Program-made: the position numbers and the translations under genes
Notes under the pieces: generated by a model
The model's database searches: none
What the model was told of the DNA's origin: nothing
Seen by the model: only the letters and a program-made list of their open reading frames with translations
Shown here: piece after piece, positions 15,635 through 25,169 of the stretch
How the letters are laid out: every line of letters starts with the position of its first letter
How positions within the stretch are numbered: position 1 is the stretch's first letter
Assembly: GCF_028682395.1 (NCBI RefSeq)
Contig: NZ_JANHLC010000007.1
Span: 236,653-300,652, forward strand
Length of the DNA: 64,000 nt
Direction: 5' to 3'
Source of the DNA: Pseudomonas putida
GTDB taxonomy: Bacteria > Pseudomonadota > Gammaproteobacteria > Pseudomonadales > Pseudomonadaceae

Positions 15635-17311
15635 ATGGCACGTATCGACTCTGCCGCCTTGCGCGGCGGACGCCCTCCCTTTGCCCTCGGTTTAATGGCC
15701 GCGATGCTCGGCATGCTGGGCTCCACAGCCCAGGCGTTCGAGTTCGACTCCGGCAACCCTGACCTGCGCCTGCGTTGGGACAACACCCTCAAATACAGCG
15801 CCGGCTGGCGTGTCCACGGCCAGGACGACAAGCTGACCGAAGGCCAGACCGCGCTGAACCAGGACGATGGTGACCGCAATTTCGACAAGGGGCTGATTTC
15901 CAATCGCCTCGATCTGTTCTCGGAGTTCGACCTGAGCTATCAGAACGTCGGCGCCCGCATCAGTGGTGCCGCCTGGTACGACGATGTCTACAACAAACGC
16001 AATGACAATGACTCGGCGGGGCGGGTCAACAGCTACTCGGTCGACGCCGACCACTTCACCGACGACACCCGCACACTGCACGGGCGCAAGGGCGAGCTGA
16101 TGGATGCCTTTGTCTACGGCCGTGGCGAAATTGGCGACCACGCCATTTCCGGGCGCGTGGGCCGCTATGCCATGCAGTGGGGCGAAAGCCTGTTTTACGG
16201 GATGAACGGCATCGCCGGCGGGATGGCCCCGATTGATGTGGTCAAGGGGCTCTCCGTGCCCAATACCCAGTTCAAGGAGCTGATTCGTCCGGTCCAGCAA
16301 ATTTCCGGGCAGGTGCAACTGACCGACGATATTTCGTTCGGTGCCTACTACCAGTTCGAGTGGGAAGCCAACCGCCTGCCGGCGGCCGGCAGCTACTTCT
16401 CCAGCTCCGACACGTTTGGCGATGGCAACGAGCGGATGTTTATCGGTGCGCCGCTGTTCCCGGGTGCGCAGCCGCTGGCGTTCTACCACGGCAAGGACAA
16501 GGACGCGAAAGACTCGGGGCAGGGCGGTGTGCAACTGCGCATCCGTGGCAATACCGTGGACTGGGGCCTGTATGCGATCCGCTTCCACGACAAGTCGCCG
16601 CAGCTCAATGTGCGCCCTGACTTTGCCCATCTGGACCCGCTCTCGGGCAAGGCCGGCGAGTACTACTGGCTGTATCCCGAAGGCATCGAAGCGGTGGGTG
16701 GTAGCTTCTCCACCACCGTGGGCAACTACAACCTGGCCGGTGAAGTGTCGACCCGCTGGCATCAGCCACTGGCTTCCACCAGCCAGCATGCGTTGGCGGT
16801 CGGCGAGGCGCTAAACAACGCCGATGACCCGCTCTACGCCACCGGCCACACTCTGCACGCCAACTTCTCGTGGCTGGCCAGCCTCGAGCCCTCGGTGGTC
16901 GCCCAGGAAGCCAGCTTCCTTGGCGAGATTGCCTGGAACCGTACGCTCAGCGTGACCCGCAACCCGGACGCCGTCGACCCCAATGCCGACCGCGATGCCT
17001 GGAGCCTGCGGATGGTCTACGAACCGATGTACCGCCAGGCGTTCTCCGGCCTCGACCTGAGCATTCCCATGGGCGCGAGCTACACCCACGGGGCCTCTTC
17101 GGCACTGGGCACCGGTTTTGGCGCCAATCGTGGCGGTGATCTGAACATCGGCATCAAGGGCAACTACCTCAATGCCTGGAACCTGGGCCTGACGTACACC
17201 CACTACTACGGCCCGACCAATACCTTCCTCGATCAAAACAACAACTACACCTTCGAACAGGCGCTTAAAGACCGGGATTTCGTCGCGTTCTCCGTCAGCC
17301 GAACTTTCTGA
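15635..17311 (+). CDS. DUF1302 outer-membrane-type protein
   Basis: A 558-residue protein with a cleavable signal peptide (GLMAAMLGMLGSTAQA, cleavage near residue 33) and a long beta-rich body ending in FSVSRTF, with the terminal phenylalanine typical of outer-membrane barrels. DUF1302 proteins occur with DUF1329, Ycf48-like and RND proteins in clusters for hydrophobic substrates such as steroids and terpenoids. I infer a role in substrate passage across the outer membrane. The 132-bp leader holds a small hairpin (CAGCGC-N5-GCGCTG, 15538-15554) but no composite operator, so it probably reads through from the monooxygenase. Confidence 0.82.
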   Translation: MARIDSAALRGGRPPFALGLMAAMLGMLGSTAQAFEFDSGNPDLRLRWDNTLKYSAGWRVHGQDDKLTEGQTALNQDDGDRNFDKGLISNRLDLFSEFDLSYQNVGARISGAAWYDDVYNKRNDNDSAGRVNSYSVDADHFTDDTRTLHGRKGELMDAFVYGRGEIGDHAISGRVGRYAMQWGESLFYGMNGIAGGMAPIDVVKGLSVPNTQFKELIRPVQQISGQVQLTDDISFGAYYQFEWEANRLPAAGSYFSSSDTFGDGNERMFIGAPLFPGAQPLAFYHGKDKDAKDSGQGGVQLRIRGNTVDWGLYAIRFHDKSPQLNVRPDFAHLDPLSGKAGEYYWLYPEGIEAVGGSFSTTVGNYNLAGEVSTRWHQPLASTSQHALAVGEALNNADDPLYATGHTLHANFSWLASLEPSVVAQEASFLGEIAWNRTLSVTRNPDAVDPNADRDAWSLRMVYEPMYRQAFSGLDLSIPMGASYTHGASSALGTGFGANRGGDLNIGIKGNYLNAWNLGLTYTHYYGPTNTFLDQNNNYTFEQALKDRDFVAFSVSRTF

Positions 17312-17327
17312 GCCAGAGGATCACACT

Positions 17328-18695
17328 ATGTCTATGCGTACACCCATGGCCGCCATGCTGACCGCGCTGGCCGCTTCGCTGTTGATCGCCCAGGGTGCCT
17401 GGGCTGCCGTGTCGGCCGACGAGGCCGCCAAGCTCAAGACCACCCTCACGCCCCTGGGCGCCGAGCGTGCCGGTAACAGCGCCGGCACCATCCCGGCCTG
17501 GGATGGCGGCTACACCCGGGTCGACCCGGGCTACACCCCGGGCGGCAAGCGCGGCGATCCGTTCGCCAGTGAAAAGCCGCTCTACACCATCACCGCGCAG
17601 AACATGGCGCAGTACGCCGACCAGCTGTCCGAGGGCGTCAAGGCGATGCTCAAGAAGTACCCGGACACTTACCGCCTGGACGTCTACCCGACCCACCGCA
17701 CCGCTGCCGCGCCGCAAGCGGTGTACGACAGCACCCTGAAAAACGCCACCGAGGGCAAGCTGGTCGACAGCGCCAGCGGCCCGCAACCGCAGAACGCGGC
17801 CGGGGGGATTCCCTTCCCGATTCCCCAGAGCGGCGCCGAGGCCATCTGGAACCACCTGACCCGCTGGCGCGCAGCATCCTGGCAGGCCAATTTCAGCCAG
17901 TACCTGGTCACCGCCGACGGCAAGCCGGTGCTGACCAACGACTCCCGCGCCGATTACCAGATGCCCTGGTACCTACCGGGTGGCACCAGCAAGGACGGGG
18001 TGTTCTGGATGATCCGCATGGTCAACGACGGCCCCCCGCTGCGCGCCGGCGAGGCCATTACCGGGCGGGAAAACATCGATGCCGACAAGGCCGCGGTCTG
18101 GACCTACCTGCCGGGACAGCGGCGGGTCCGGCGTCTGCCCAATGGCTGCTGCGACACCCCGACACCGGCCACGGCCGGGGTGATGAGCTTTGACGAACTC
18201 TATGTGTTCAACGGTCGCATCGACCGTTTCGACTGGAAGCTGGTGGGCAAGAAGGAGCTGTACATCCCCTACAACTCCAACAAGGTCTTTACCGCCGCAT
18301 CGGCCACCGATCTGCTCGGCAAGCACCACCTCAATCCCGAGTCGATCCGCTGGGAGTTGCACCGGGTCTGGGTGGTCGAGGCGAACCTGACCGCCGGCAA
18401 GCGCCATGTGCTGCCAAAAAGCACCTACTACCTGGACGAGGACACCTGGGCCGCGGTACTTGGCGAACGCTATGACGCCCAGGGCCAACTGGCCAAGGTG
18501 CTCTGGACCACGCCCGTGGTGCTGCCCGACCTGCCGGGTGTGGTGACCGTGACCAACGGCTTCTACGACCTGATCTCCGGTTCCTGGTTTACCGGCGATA
18601 TCTTCGCCGGCAAAAACGACCAGTACCGCGTGATGCCGGCCTACAAGGACTCGGTCTTCACCGGTGACGCCATGGCGGCCGAGGGCGTGCGCTAG
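17328..18695 (+). CDS. DUF1329 periplasmic protein
   Basis: A 455-residue protein with a signal peptide (MLTALAASLLIAQGAWA). DUF1329 features include NSAGTIPAWDGGYT near the start and the central PGQRRVRRLPNGCCDTP stretch. The fold is believed to be LolA/LolB-like, suited to shuttling lipophilic molecules across the periplasm. It starts 16 bp after DUF1302 and is followed by a stable hairpin. The pairing with DUF1302 is the usual one, and the partners probably work together in uptake or export of the island's substrate. Confidence 0.85.
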   Translation: MSMRTPMAAMLTALAASLLIAQGAWAAVSADEAAKLKTTLTPLGAERAGNSAGTIPAWDGGYTRVDPGYTPGGKRGDPFASEKPLYTITAQNMAQYADQLSEGVKAMLKKYPDTYRLDVYPTHRTAAAPQAVYDSTLKNATEGKLVDSASGPQPQNAAGGIPFPIPQSGAEAIWNHLTRWRAASWQANFSQYLVTADGKPVLTNDSRADYQMPWYLPGGTSKDGVFWMIRMVNDGPPLRAGEAITGRENIDADKAAVWTYLPGQRRVRRLPNGCCDTPTPATAGVMSFDELYVFNGRIDRFDWKLVGKKELYIPYNSNKVFTAASATDLLGKHHLNPESIRWELHRVWVVEANLTAGKRHVLPKSTYYLDEDTWAAVLGERYDAQGQLAKVLWTTPVVLPDLPGVVTVTNGFYDLISGSWFTGDIFAGKNDQYRVMPAYKDSVFTGDAMAAEGVR

Positions 18696-18710
18696 AGCCC
18701 ACCGCCAACT

Positions 18711-18730
18711 GCGCCCGTGGGTACGGGCGC
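18711..18730 (+). terminator. Intercistronic hairpin between DUF1329 and Ycf48-like genes
   Basis: GCGCCCGT-GGGT-ACGGGCGC is a perfect 8-bp stem with a 4-base loop. No U-tract follows, so it is more likely an mRNA stability or partial attenuation element than a full terminator. It would keep the DUF1302-DUF1329 message more abundant than the downstream part. Confidence 0.5.
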
Positions 18731-18751
18731 TTCCAATCGAGGAGAGGCGTG

Positions 18752-19873
18752 ATGGCCCGTCGTTTCAACCCCAAGACCCGATTTGCAAGCGGGCTGTTGT
18801 TTACCTTGCTGTTGCCTGTTTTTACCGCCGACGCGACGTCGGCGACCGATGTACTGGCGCAACCGAGCGCCATGACCCGCCAGGCCAGTCACGCGGTGTT
18901 GCTGGCCGTGACCCGTGCCGGCGACCGGCTGGTGGCGGTGGGCGAGCGGGGCGTGTTGCTGCTGTCCGATGACAACGGAGGCCAGTGGCGCCAGGTCCAG
19001 GTGCCGGTCAGCGTGACCCTGACCGCCGTGCAGTTTGTCGATGCGCGTCAAGGCTGGGCTATCGGCCACTCCGGGGTGGTCCTGCACTCCACCGATGGCG
19101 GTGAAAGCTGGACGCTGCAACTCGATGGCCGCCAGGCCGCCGCCCTGGAGTTGGCGGCCGCCCAGGCGGCTCTCGCGGCTTCCACCGAGGGTGCGCAGCG
19201 GCGCCTGGCCAGTGCCGAGCGCCTGGTCGCCGATGGCCCGGACAAACCCTGGCTGGCCTTGCAGTTCAGCGATGCACGCCACGGCCTGGTGGTCGGTGCC
19301 TATGGCCTGGCACTGGCGACCCGCGATGGCGGGCAGACGTGGCAGTCCTGGATGGGCCGCATTCCCAATGCCCAGGGTCTGCACCTGTATGCCGTGGGCC
19401 AGGCTGGCGCGACGTTCTACCTGGCGGGTGAGCAGGGCCTGCTGCTGCGTTCGCGCGATGGCGGCGAGTCGTTCGAGACCTTGGCGAGCCCCTATGAAGG
19501 CAGCTACTTCAGTCTCGCACTCGAGGCCGACGGTGCGCTGTTGGTGGGTGGGTTGCGCGGCAAGCTGTTTCGTTCGCGCGACCAGGGCGAGCACTTCGAG
19601 GCGCTGGACAATCCGGTGCCGGTTTCCCTGGGGGCCGCCGCCCGTGTCGGCTCGCAGGTGTACTGGCTCAACCAGGCGGGCGGCCTGCTGCGCAGTGAGG
19701 AGGGCAGTGCCCGGCTGCAGCCGTTGCCGAGCCCGCCCGGCCCTCCATTAATTGCCGTGGCGCCCGCCGCGGACGGCGCCCTGGTTGGCGTCGGCTTCGC
19801 TGGTACCGCGCGCTTGTCCATGCCGGTGGCCAACGCTTTATCCCGCAGTCCTGCGCACGTTGCAGTGGAGTAA
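18752..19873 (+). CDS. Ycf48-like/BNR-repeat beta-propeller protein
   Basis: A 373-residue secreted propeller. A signal peptide (GLLFTLLLPVFTADA) precedes repeated blades of the form LLLSDDNGGQW, VVLHSTDGGESW, ALATRDGGQTW, LLRSRDGGESF and KLFRSRDQGEHF. Ycf48/HCF136 proteins assist assembly of membrane complexes; the bacterial versions beside RND genes may help assemble the transporter. ATG 18752 has GAGGAGAGG upstream. It is 4 bp from the RND gene and clearly in its operon. Confidence 0.83.
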   Translation: MARRFNPKTRFASGLLFTLLLPVFTADATSATDVLAQPSAMTRQASHAVLLAVTRAGDRLVAVGERGVLLLSDDNGGQWRQVQVPVSVTLTAVQFVDARQGWAIGHSGVVLHSTDGGESWTLQLDGRQAAALELAAAQAALAASTEGAQRRLASAERLVADGPDKPWLALQFSDARHGLVVGAYGLALATRDGGQTWQSWMGRIPNAQGLHLYAVGQAGATFYLAGEQGLLLRSRDGGESFETLASPYEGSYFSLALEADGALLVGGLRGKLFRSRDQGEHFEALDNPVPVSLGAAARVGSQVYWLNQAGGLLRSEEGSARLQPLPSPPGPPLIAVAPAADGALVGVGFAGTARLSMPVANALSRSPAHVAVE

Positions 19874-19877
19874 GACC

Positions 19878-22370
19878 ATGAAAGCCCCGAACCCTACCCA
19901 GCCCCAGCCGGTGCTCAGCCGGTTGAGCGACTTCGACCCTCGATCAGGTTCGCTGCTTGAACGGGCCCTGTTCAACCATCGTGGCCTGGTCCTGTTGATC
20001 TGCCTGGCGGTGACCCTGTTGCTGGGGTGGCAAGCGACCCGGCTGCAGCTCAATGCCAGCTTCGAAAAAATGATCCCCGGCGATCATCCCTACATCCTCA
20101 ACTACCAGGAACACCGCCAGCAGTTGGCCGGCCTGGGCAATGCGGTGCGCATTGCCGTGGAGAACAAGACGGGCTCGATCTACGACGCGCAGTACCTGGC
20201 GCAACTGCAAAAGCTCAACGACCAGGTTTACCTGCTGCCGGGTGTCGACCGGGCCTTTATGAAGTCACTCTGGACGCCCGCGACCCGCTGGGTCGGCGTC
20301 ACGGAGGAAGGGCTCGAAGGCGGCCCGGTAATTCCCGATGGCTACAACGGCGATGCCGCGAGCCTGGCGGCGTTGCAGCGCAACGTCGAGCGGTCCAACG
20401 AGATCGGCCAACTGGTGGCCTTCGACCAGCAGTCCAGCATGATCTATGTACCGTTGCTGGCCACCGCGCCCGACGGCACGCCGCTGGATTACACGCGCCT
20501 GTCCCGGCAACTGGAAGACCTGCGCCAGCAATACCAGAGCGATAGCCTGGGGATCCACATCACCGGGTTCGCCAAGGTGGTCGGCGACCTGATCGAGGGG
20601 CTGGAGCAGATCTTGCTGTTCTTCGCCGCCGCACTATTGATCACCACCGTCGTGCTGTTCTGGTACACCCGCTGCGTGCGCAGCACCTTGCTGGTGGTCA
20701 GTTGCTCCATGGTGGCGGTGATCTGGCAACTGGGCCTGTTGCCCATGCTCGGCTATGAACTGGACCCGTACTCGGTGTTGGTGCCGTTCCTGGTGTTCGC
20801 CATCGGCATGAGCCATGGCGCGCAGAAGATGAACGGCATCATGCAGGACATCGGTCGCGGCGTGCACAAGCAGGTTGCGGCCCGCTACACCTTCCGCCGG
20901 CTGTTTCTCGCCGGCCTCACGGCGCTGCTCTGCGATGCGGTGGGGTTTGCGGTGCTGATGATCATCAATATCCAGGTGATCCAGGACCTGGCGATCATCG
21001 CCAGCATCGGGGTGGCCGTGCTGATCTTCACCAACCTGATCCTGCTGCCGATCCTGCTGTCCTATCTGGGCGTCAGCCCGCGTGCGGCCCTGCGCAGCCT
21101 CAAGAGCGAACAACGCGATGAGGCGGGTGGGGCCAAGCACCCGATGTGGCGTTTTCTCGACCTGTTCACCCAGCGCAAGTGGGCAACCCTGAGCGTGGCC
21201 GTGGCCGCTGTGCTGGCGGTGGGCGGCTACCTGGTCAGCCTGCAATTGAAGGTCGGCGACCTTGATCCCGGGGCCCCGGAGCTGCGCGCCGATTCGCGCT
21301 ACAACCTCGACAACGCCTTTATGACCGGGCACTACGGCGCCAGCAGCGATGTCTTCGCGGTGATGGTCAAGACCCCGGTCGGCGCCTGCTCGGACTACGA
21401 CACCTTGCGCCGGGTCGACCGCCTGGACTGGCAACTGCGCGCCCTGGAGGGCGTCGACTCGACCAACTCCCTGGCATTGCTCAATCGCCGGGTGCTGGTC
21501 GGCCTGAGCGAAGGCAACCCCAAGTGGTACGAGCTACTCAATAACCAGGCGACCCTGAACATGATCACCGCCGGTGCGCCGCGTGGGCTCTACAACGAGG
21601 ATTGCAGCCTGCTCACGCTCTACACCTACCTGGCCGACCACAAGGCCGACACCCTGACGCGGGTGGTCGATACGGTGCAGGCCTTTGCCGCCGAGAACGA
21701 CAGCGACAAGGCGCAGTTCCTGCTGGCCGCCGGCAATGCCGGGATCGAGGCGGCCACCAACATCGTGGTCAAGCAGGCCAGCCACGAGATGCTCTGGTGG
21801 GTCTATGGCGCGGTGATCCTGCTGTGCCTGGTGACGTTCCATTCGTGGCGCGCGGTGCTCTGCGCGGTGTTACCGCTGATCCTGACCTCGATCCTCTGCG
21901 AAGCATTGATGGTGGCCCTGGGCATTGGCGTCAAGGTCGCCACCCTGCCAGTGATCGCCCTGGGCGTGGGCATCGGCGTCGACTACGCGCTGTATGTGAT
22001 GAGCATTGTGCTGGCGCGCCTGCGCCAGGGCGAAAGCCTGTCTGAGGCCTATTACCACGCGCTGCTGTTCACCGGGAAAGTGGTGATGCTGACCGGCGTG
22101 ACCCTGGCCATCGGCGTCGGCACCTGGGTGCTATCGCCCATCAAGTTCCAGGCCGATATGGGCATTCTGCTGGCCTTTATGTTCGTCTGGAACATGGTCG
22201 GTGCGCTGATCCTGCTGCCGGCGCTGGCGTACTTCCTGTTGCCGAGCCGCCCGCGCGAAACCGCCGAAGTCCCGGCCGATGAGGCGAGCGGGGCACGTGC
22301 CACACCGCCGCCTGTCCCGACGCGTCGCGAGGCGCACAACCTGACCCTGGAGATGCTCAATGGACGCTAA
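19878..22370 (+). CDS. RND-superfamily (MMPL-type) transporter
   Basis: An 830-residue protein with the RND plan: one N-terminal membrane helix, a periplasmic domain, five or six helices, a second periplasmic domain and five or six helices. Helix landmarks are LFFAAALLITTVVLFWYTR, VPFLVFAIGMSHGAQKMNG and LPVIALGVGIGVDYALYV. It is the MMPL/patched-like type without membrane-fusion or outer-membrane partners, often involved in lipid or sterol-like cargo. ATG 19878 is 4 bp after the Ycf48-like stop. It overlaps the MFS gene by 11 bp. Direction of transport is unknown. Confidence 0.87.
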   Translation: MKAPNPTQPQPVLSRLSDFDPRSGSLLERALFNHRGLVLLICLAVTLLLGWQATRLQLNASFEKMIPGDHPYILNYQEHRQQLAGLGNAVRIAVENKTGSIYDAQYLAQLQKLNDQVYLLPGVDRAFMKSLWTPATRWVGVTEEGLEGGPVIPDGYNGDAASLAALQRNVERSNEIGQLVAFDQQSSMIYVPLLATAPDGTPLDYTRLSRQLEDLRQQYQSDSLGIHITGFAKVVGDLIEGLEQILLFFAAALLITTVVLFWYTRCVRSTLLVVSCSMVAVIWQLGLLPMLGYELDPYSVLVPFLVFAIGMSHGAQKMNGIMQDIGRGVHKQVAARYTFRRLFLAGLTALLCDAVGFAVLMIINIQVIQDLAIIASIGVAVLIFTNLILLPILLSYLGVSPRAALRSLKSEQRDEAGGAKHPMWRFLDLFTQRKWATLSVAVAAVLAVGGYLVSLQLKVGDLDPGAPELRADSRYNLDNAFMTGHYGASSDVFAVMVKTPVGACSDYDTLRRVDRLDWQLRALEGVDSTNSLALLNRRVLVGLSEGNPKWYELLNNQATLNMITAGAPRGLYNEDCSLLTLYTYLADHKADTLTRVVDTVQAFAAENDSDKAQFLLAAGNAGIEAATNIVVKQASHEMLWWVYGAVILLCLVTFHSWRAVLCAVLPLILTSILCEALMVALGIGVKVATLPVIALGVGIGVDYALYVMSIVLARLRQGESLSEAYYHALLFTGKVVMLTGVTLAIGVGTWVLSPIKFQADMGILLAFMFVWNMVGALILLPALAYFLLPSRPRETAEVPADEASGARATPPPVPTRREAHNLTLEMLNGR

Positions 22371-23544
22371 TCGCCAGGCGGGCCTGCCGCAATCGTTGTT
22401 GCTGCTGTTCGGCAGTTGTCTGCCGGTACTCGGGGCCGTGTTGCTGGCGCCGGTGTTGCCACGCATGCAGGCGCACTTTATCGAGACCCCCGGTGCCACG
22501 GTGCTGGTGCCCATTGCGCTGACGTTGCCAGCCTTGGTGATTGCATTGCTGGCCCCGTTTGCCGGGGTGATTGCCGACCGCCTCGGGCGCAAGCCGCTGC
22601 TGCTGGGCGCCATGCTGCTCTACAGCCTGTGCGGGCTGTTACCGCTGTGGCTGGAGTCGCTGCCGGCGATTGTCCTCAGCCGTGCCGGTATCGGTTTGGC
22701 GGAGGCGGCGATCATGACCTGTTGCACCACCCTGATGGGCGACTACTACCAGGGGGCGCGCCGGGAGCGGCTGTTTGCCTTGCAAATGGTGGCGACGTCG
22801 TTGTCGGCGGCGATTTTCATGGCCGTGGGTGGGGCACTGGGCGAACACGGCTGGCGCACGCCGTTTGCGTTGTACGCGGTGGGGCTGCTGTTTTTGCCGC
22901 TGATGGCCCGCTGGCTCTGGGAACCCGTGGCTGCAACCACCGCGGTACAGGCCACGGCGGCGCGGGCTTTTCCCTGGCGCGGCCTGGCCCCGCTCTACGG
23001 CCTGGCGGTGCTGGCCGGCCTCAGTCTGTTCGTGGTGCCAGTGCAGGCCGGTTATCTGTTGAACCTGCTGCAGATCGATGCACCGCAGCAGATCGGCATG
23101 ACCATGGGCGCCAACCAGCTCGGCGTCCTGGCCGGCGCCCTGGGGTTTCGCCTGCTGGCAAGGTGGCGGACCGCGCGGTTGCTGTGGCTGGCCTTTGTCC
23201 TGGCCGGCGGCGGTGGCTTGTTGATGGCTTCGGCCCAAAGCCATGGCGCAGTGGTGGTCGCGGTCACCGTCAATGGCCTGGGCATCGGGCTGATGTTGCC
23301 GACCCTGATCACCTCGATCATGGCCCAGGTCGACTTCAACCAACGGGGCCGGGCGGCGGGAGGATTTACTGCGGCGATCTTCGCTGGCGAGTTCGCCAGC
23401 CCGCTGGTGGTGCTCGCCATGACCGGTGGCGCCAGTGCCGCCTTGCCTCTGGCGCTGACGGTGCTGGGCGGTCTGCAACTGCTGGTGGCGTTCGCCTGCC
23501 TGGCGGTGCCGGCCACGCCGCGCCTGGCTGTGGCCAACGAATAA
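22360..23544 (+). CDS. MFS transporter
   Basis: A 394-residue, 12-helix major facilitator. The loop 2-3 signature is FAGVIADRLGRKPLLLGAM. An MTMGANQLGVLAGALGFRLL stretch marks the second half. It resembles the drug-proton antiporter-1 type but could import the substrate. The start overlaps the end of the RND gene by 11 bp, showing translational coupling. It is the last gene before a 204-bp gap with a long inverted repeat. Confidence 0.85.
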   Translation: MDANRQAGLPQSLLLLFGSCLPVLGAVLLAPVLPRMQAHFIETPGATVLVPIALTLPALVIALLAPFAGVIADRLGRKPLLLGAMLLYSLCGLLPLWLESLPAIVLSRAGIGLAEAAIMTCCTTLMGDYYQGARRERLFALQMVATSLSAAIFMAVGGALGEHGWRTPFALYAVGLLFLPLMARWLWEPVAATTAVQATAARAFPWRGLAPLYGLAVLAGLSLFVVPVQAGYLLNLLQIDAPQQIGMTMGANQLGVLAGALGFRLLARWRTARLLWLAFVLAGGGGLLMASAQSHGAVVVAVTVNGLGIGLMLPTLITSIMAQVDFNQRGRAAGGFTAAIFAGEFASPLVVLAMTGGASAALPLALTVLGGLQLLVAFACLAVPATPRLAVANE

Positions 23545-23570
23545 CCGTGGAGGTTGCCCTGCCGGCACAG

Positions 23571-23619
23571 ATGTTCCATCGCGCCCATCGCGTCGCCGAG
23601 CGGCTGATCGCTGGAACAT
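23571..23619. repeat. Inverted repeat after the MFS gene
   Basis: ATGTTCCA (23571-23578) and TGGAACAT (23612-23619) are perfect 8-bp arms separated by 33 bp of GC-rich sequence. It may form an mRNA hairpin between the transport operon and the nitroreductase operon, or be a widely spaced regulator site. No U-tract follows. Confidence 0.4.
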
Positions 23620-23748
23620 GCCGTGAAGGGGTAGGGCATTCGCACACGGTTTGTTTAGCACTGGTGAACGGGTGCGCCAGCTTATTTATGTCCAGGCGTT
23701 GGTCTTCCCGAAAATCGCTGACGAGCCTGGACCTTCAAGAGAACCATC

Positions 23749-24339
23749 ATGAACACCGAACTCTCCACACAAGTGCTCGACCAACTGTTTCGCACCGCGC
23801 GCTCGCACAATGGCTGGCTTGACCGCGATATCAGCGTCGAGCAACTGGAACAACTCTACGACCTGCTTAAACACGGGCCCACCAGCAACAACTGCTGCCC
23901 GGCGCGTTTTGTGTTTGTGCGCAGCGCCGCCGCCAAGCAGCGCCTATTGCCGGCGCTCAAGGGCCATAACGGCGAAAAAATGCTCCAGGCCCCAGTCACG
24001 GTGATCGTCGCTTACGACAGCCGCTTCTACGAACACTTGCCCGAGCTGTTCCCGATCTATGACGCCGGCGCACCGTATCGCGACAACCCTCAGGCGGCAC
24101 GGGTGGCGGCCTTGCGCAATGGCAGCCTGCAAGGCGCCTATCTGATGCTGGCCGCGCGGGCGCTGGGGCTCGATTGCGGACCGATGTCGGGCTTTGATCC
24201 GGCCCAGGTCGACCGCGAGTTCTTTGCGGATGGCCGCTGGCAGAGCAACTTTCTCTGCAGCCTGGGCTATGGCGATGTCAGTCGGTTGCGCCCTGCGGGC
24301 CCGCGTCTGGATTTCGCCACTGCTTGTCACGTGCTCTGA
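23749..24339 (+). CDS. Nitroreductase-family reductase, RutE/HadB type
   Basis: A 196-residue FMN protein. It matches RutE (malonic semialdehyde reductase) in its whole layout: TARSHNGWLDRDIS near the start, LLKHGPTSNNCCPARFVFVR, APVTVIVAYDSRFYEHLPELFP, and ALGLDCGPMSGFDPAQVD. RutE reduces malonic semialdehyde to 3-hydroxypropionate. None of the other rut genes is nearby, so here it probably reduces a semialdehyde or enal produced by ring cleavage. It starts a six-gene run with gaps of no more than 15 bp. Confidence 0.83.
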   Translation: MNTELSTQVLDQLFRTARSHNGWLDRDISVEQLEQLYDLLKHGPTSNNCCPARFVFVRSAAAKQRLLPALKGHNGEKMLQAPVTVIVAYDSRFYEHLPELFPIYDAGAPYRDNPQAARVAALRNGSLQGAYLMLAARALGLDCGPMSGFDPAQVDREFFADGRWQSNFLCSLGYGDVSRLRPAGPRLDFATACHVL

Positions 24340-24354
24340 GGCGGGAGGGCAGCC

Positions 24355-25155
24355 ATGATCCATTCACCGGCCGATTCAGGCTTGAATCCGCTGTTTTCCC
24401 TGGCCGGCAAGGTCGCGCTGGTGACCGGCGCGACCCGTGGCATTGGCCTGGCCATTGCCCGCGAATATGCCCGCGCCGGGGCGCATCTGCTGATCAGCAG
24501 CGAGAGCGCCATGGATTGCCAGCGCGTCGTCACCGAGCTGGCCGATGCCGGGCTGCTCGCCAGTGCCTTGCCCGCCGACCTGAGTGATCCCGAGGCCGTC
24601 GAGACGCTGGCCGCCGCCGTGCTCGCGCGATTTGGCCGCCTCGATGTGCTGGTCTGCAATGCCGGCGTGGCCCCCCATATGGGCCCACTGGCCAGTGCCA
24701 GCGCGGCGCAGTGGGACCTGACCATGACGGTCAATTTGCGCAGCGCGGTCTGGCTGACCAATGCCCTGCTACCGGGCATGGCCGCGCACGGCGGAGGTAG
24801 CGTGGTGCTGATGGCAAGCATCGCCGGGGTGCGCGGCAATCGCGGCCTGGGCCTGTACGGCTTATCCAAGGCGGCCTTGGCCCAGCTGGCACGCAACCTG
24901 GCGGTGGAGTGGGGGCCGGCGAACATCCGCGTCAATGCCATCAGCCCCGGCGTGATCCAGACCGAATTCGCCCGTCCGCTCACCGATGCGCCCGAGGTGT
25001 TGCAACGCCGACTGGCCCTGACGCCCTTGCGCCGGGTTGGCCAGCCTGCCGAAGTGGCGGCCCTGGCGTTGCTGCTGGCGGCTCCGGGCGGGGCGTTTAT
25101 CAGCGGACAGAATCTTATCGTCGACGGTGGCACGACCATCGGCGACGGCAATTAA
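24355..25155 (+). CDS. Short-chain dehydrogenase/reductase
   Basis: A 266-residue classical SDR. The nucleotide-binding TGATRGIG is near residue 24, NAGVAP follows, and the catalytic Ser-Tyr-Lys set is visible as VVLMASIAG and YGLSKAAL. The C-terminal SGQNLIVDGGTTIGDG is typical. It oxidises an alcohol or reduces a ketone of an unknown intermediate. An Ala/Asp pattern after the second strand (SSESAMDC) suggests NADP or NAD ambiguity. It starts 15 bp after the RutE-like gene with GGCGGGAGGG upstream. Confidence 0.88.
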   Translation: MIHSPADSGLNPLFSLAGKVALVTGATRGIGLAIAREYARAGAHLLISSESAMDCQRVVTELADAGLLASALPADLSDPEAVETLAAAVLARFGRLDVLVCNAGVAPHMGPLASASAAQWDLTMTVNLRSAVWLTNALLPGMAAHGGGSVVLMASIAGVRGNRGLGLYGLSKAALAQLARNLAVEWGPANIRVNAISPGVIQTEFARPLTDAPEVLQRRLALTPLRRVGQPAEVAALALLLAAPGGAFISGQNLIVDGGTTIGDGN

Positions 25156-25169
25156 GCGAGGAACAAACG

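Noticed and set aside
22416..23822. 468-codon plus-strand frame overlapping the MFS gene
   Set aside because: It is Gly/Arg/Ala-rich without membrane helices, while the overlapping frame encodes an intact 12-helix carrier.
23749..24339. Pyrimidine (rut) degradation operon
   Set aside because: Only the RutE-like reductase is present; rutA-D, F and G are absent from the window.
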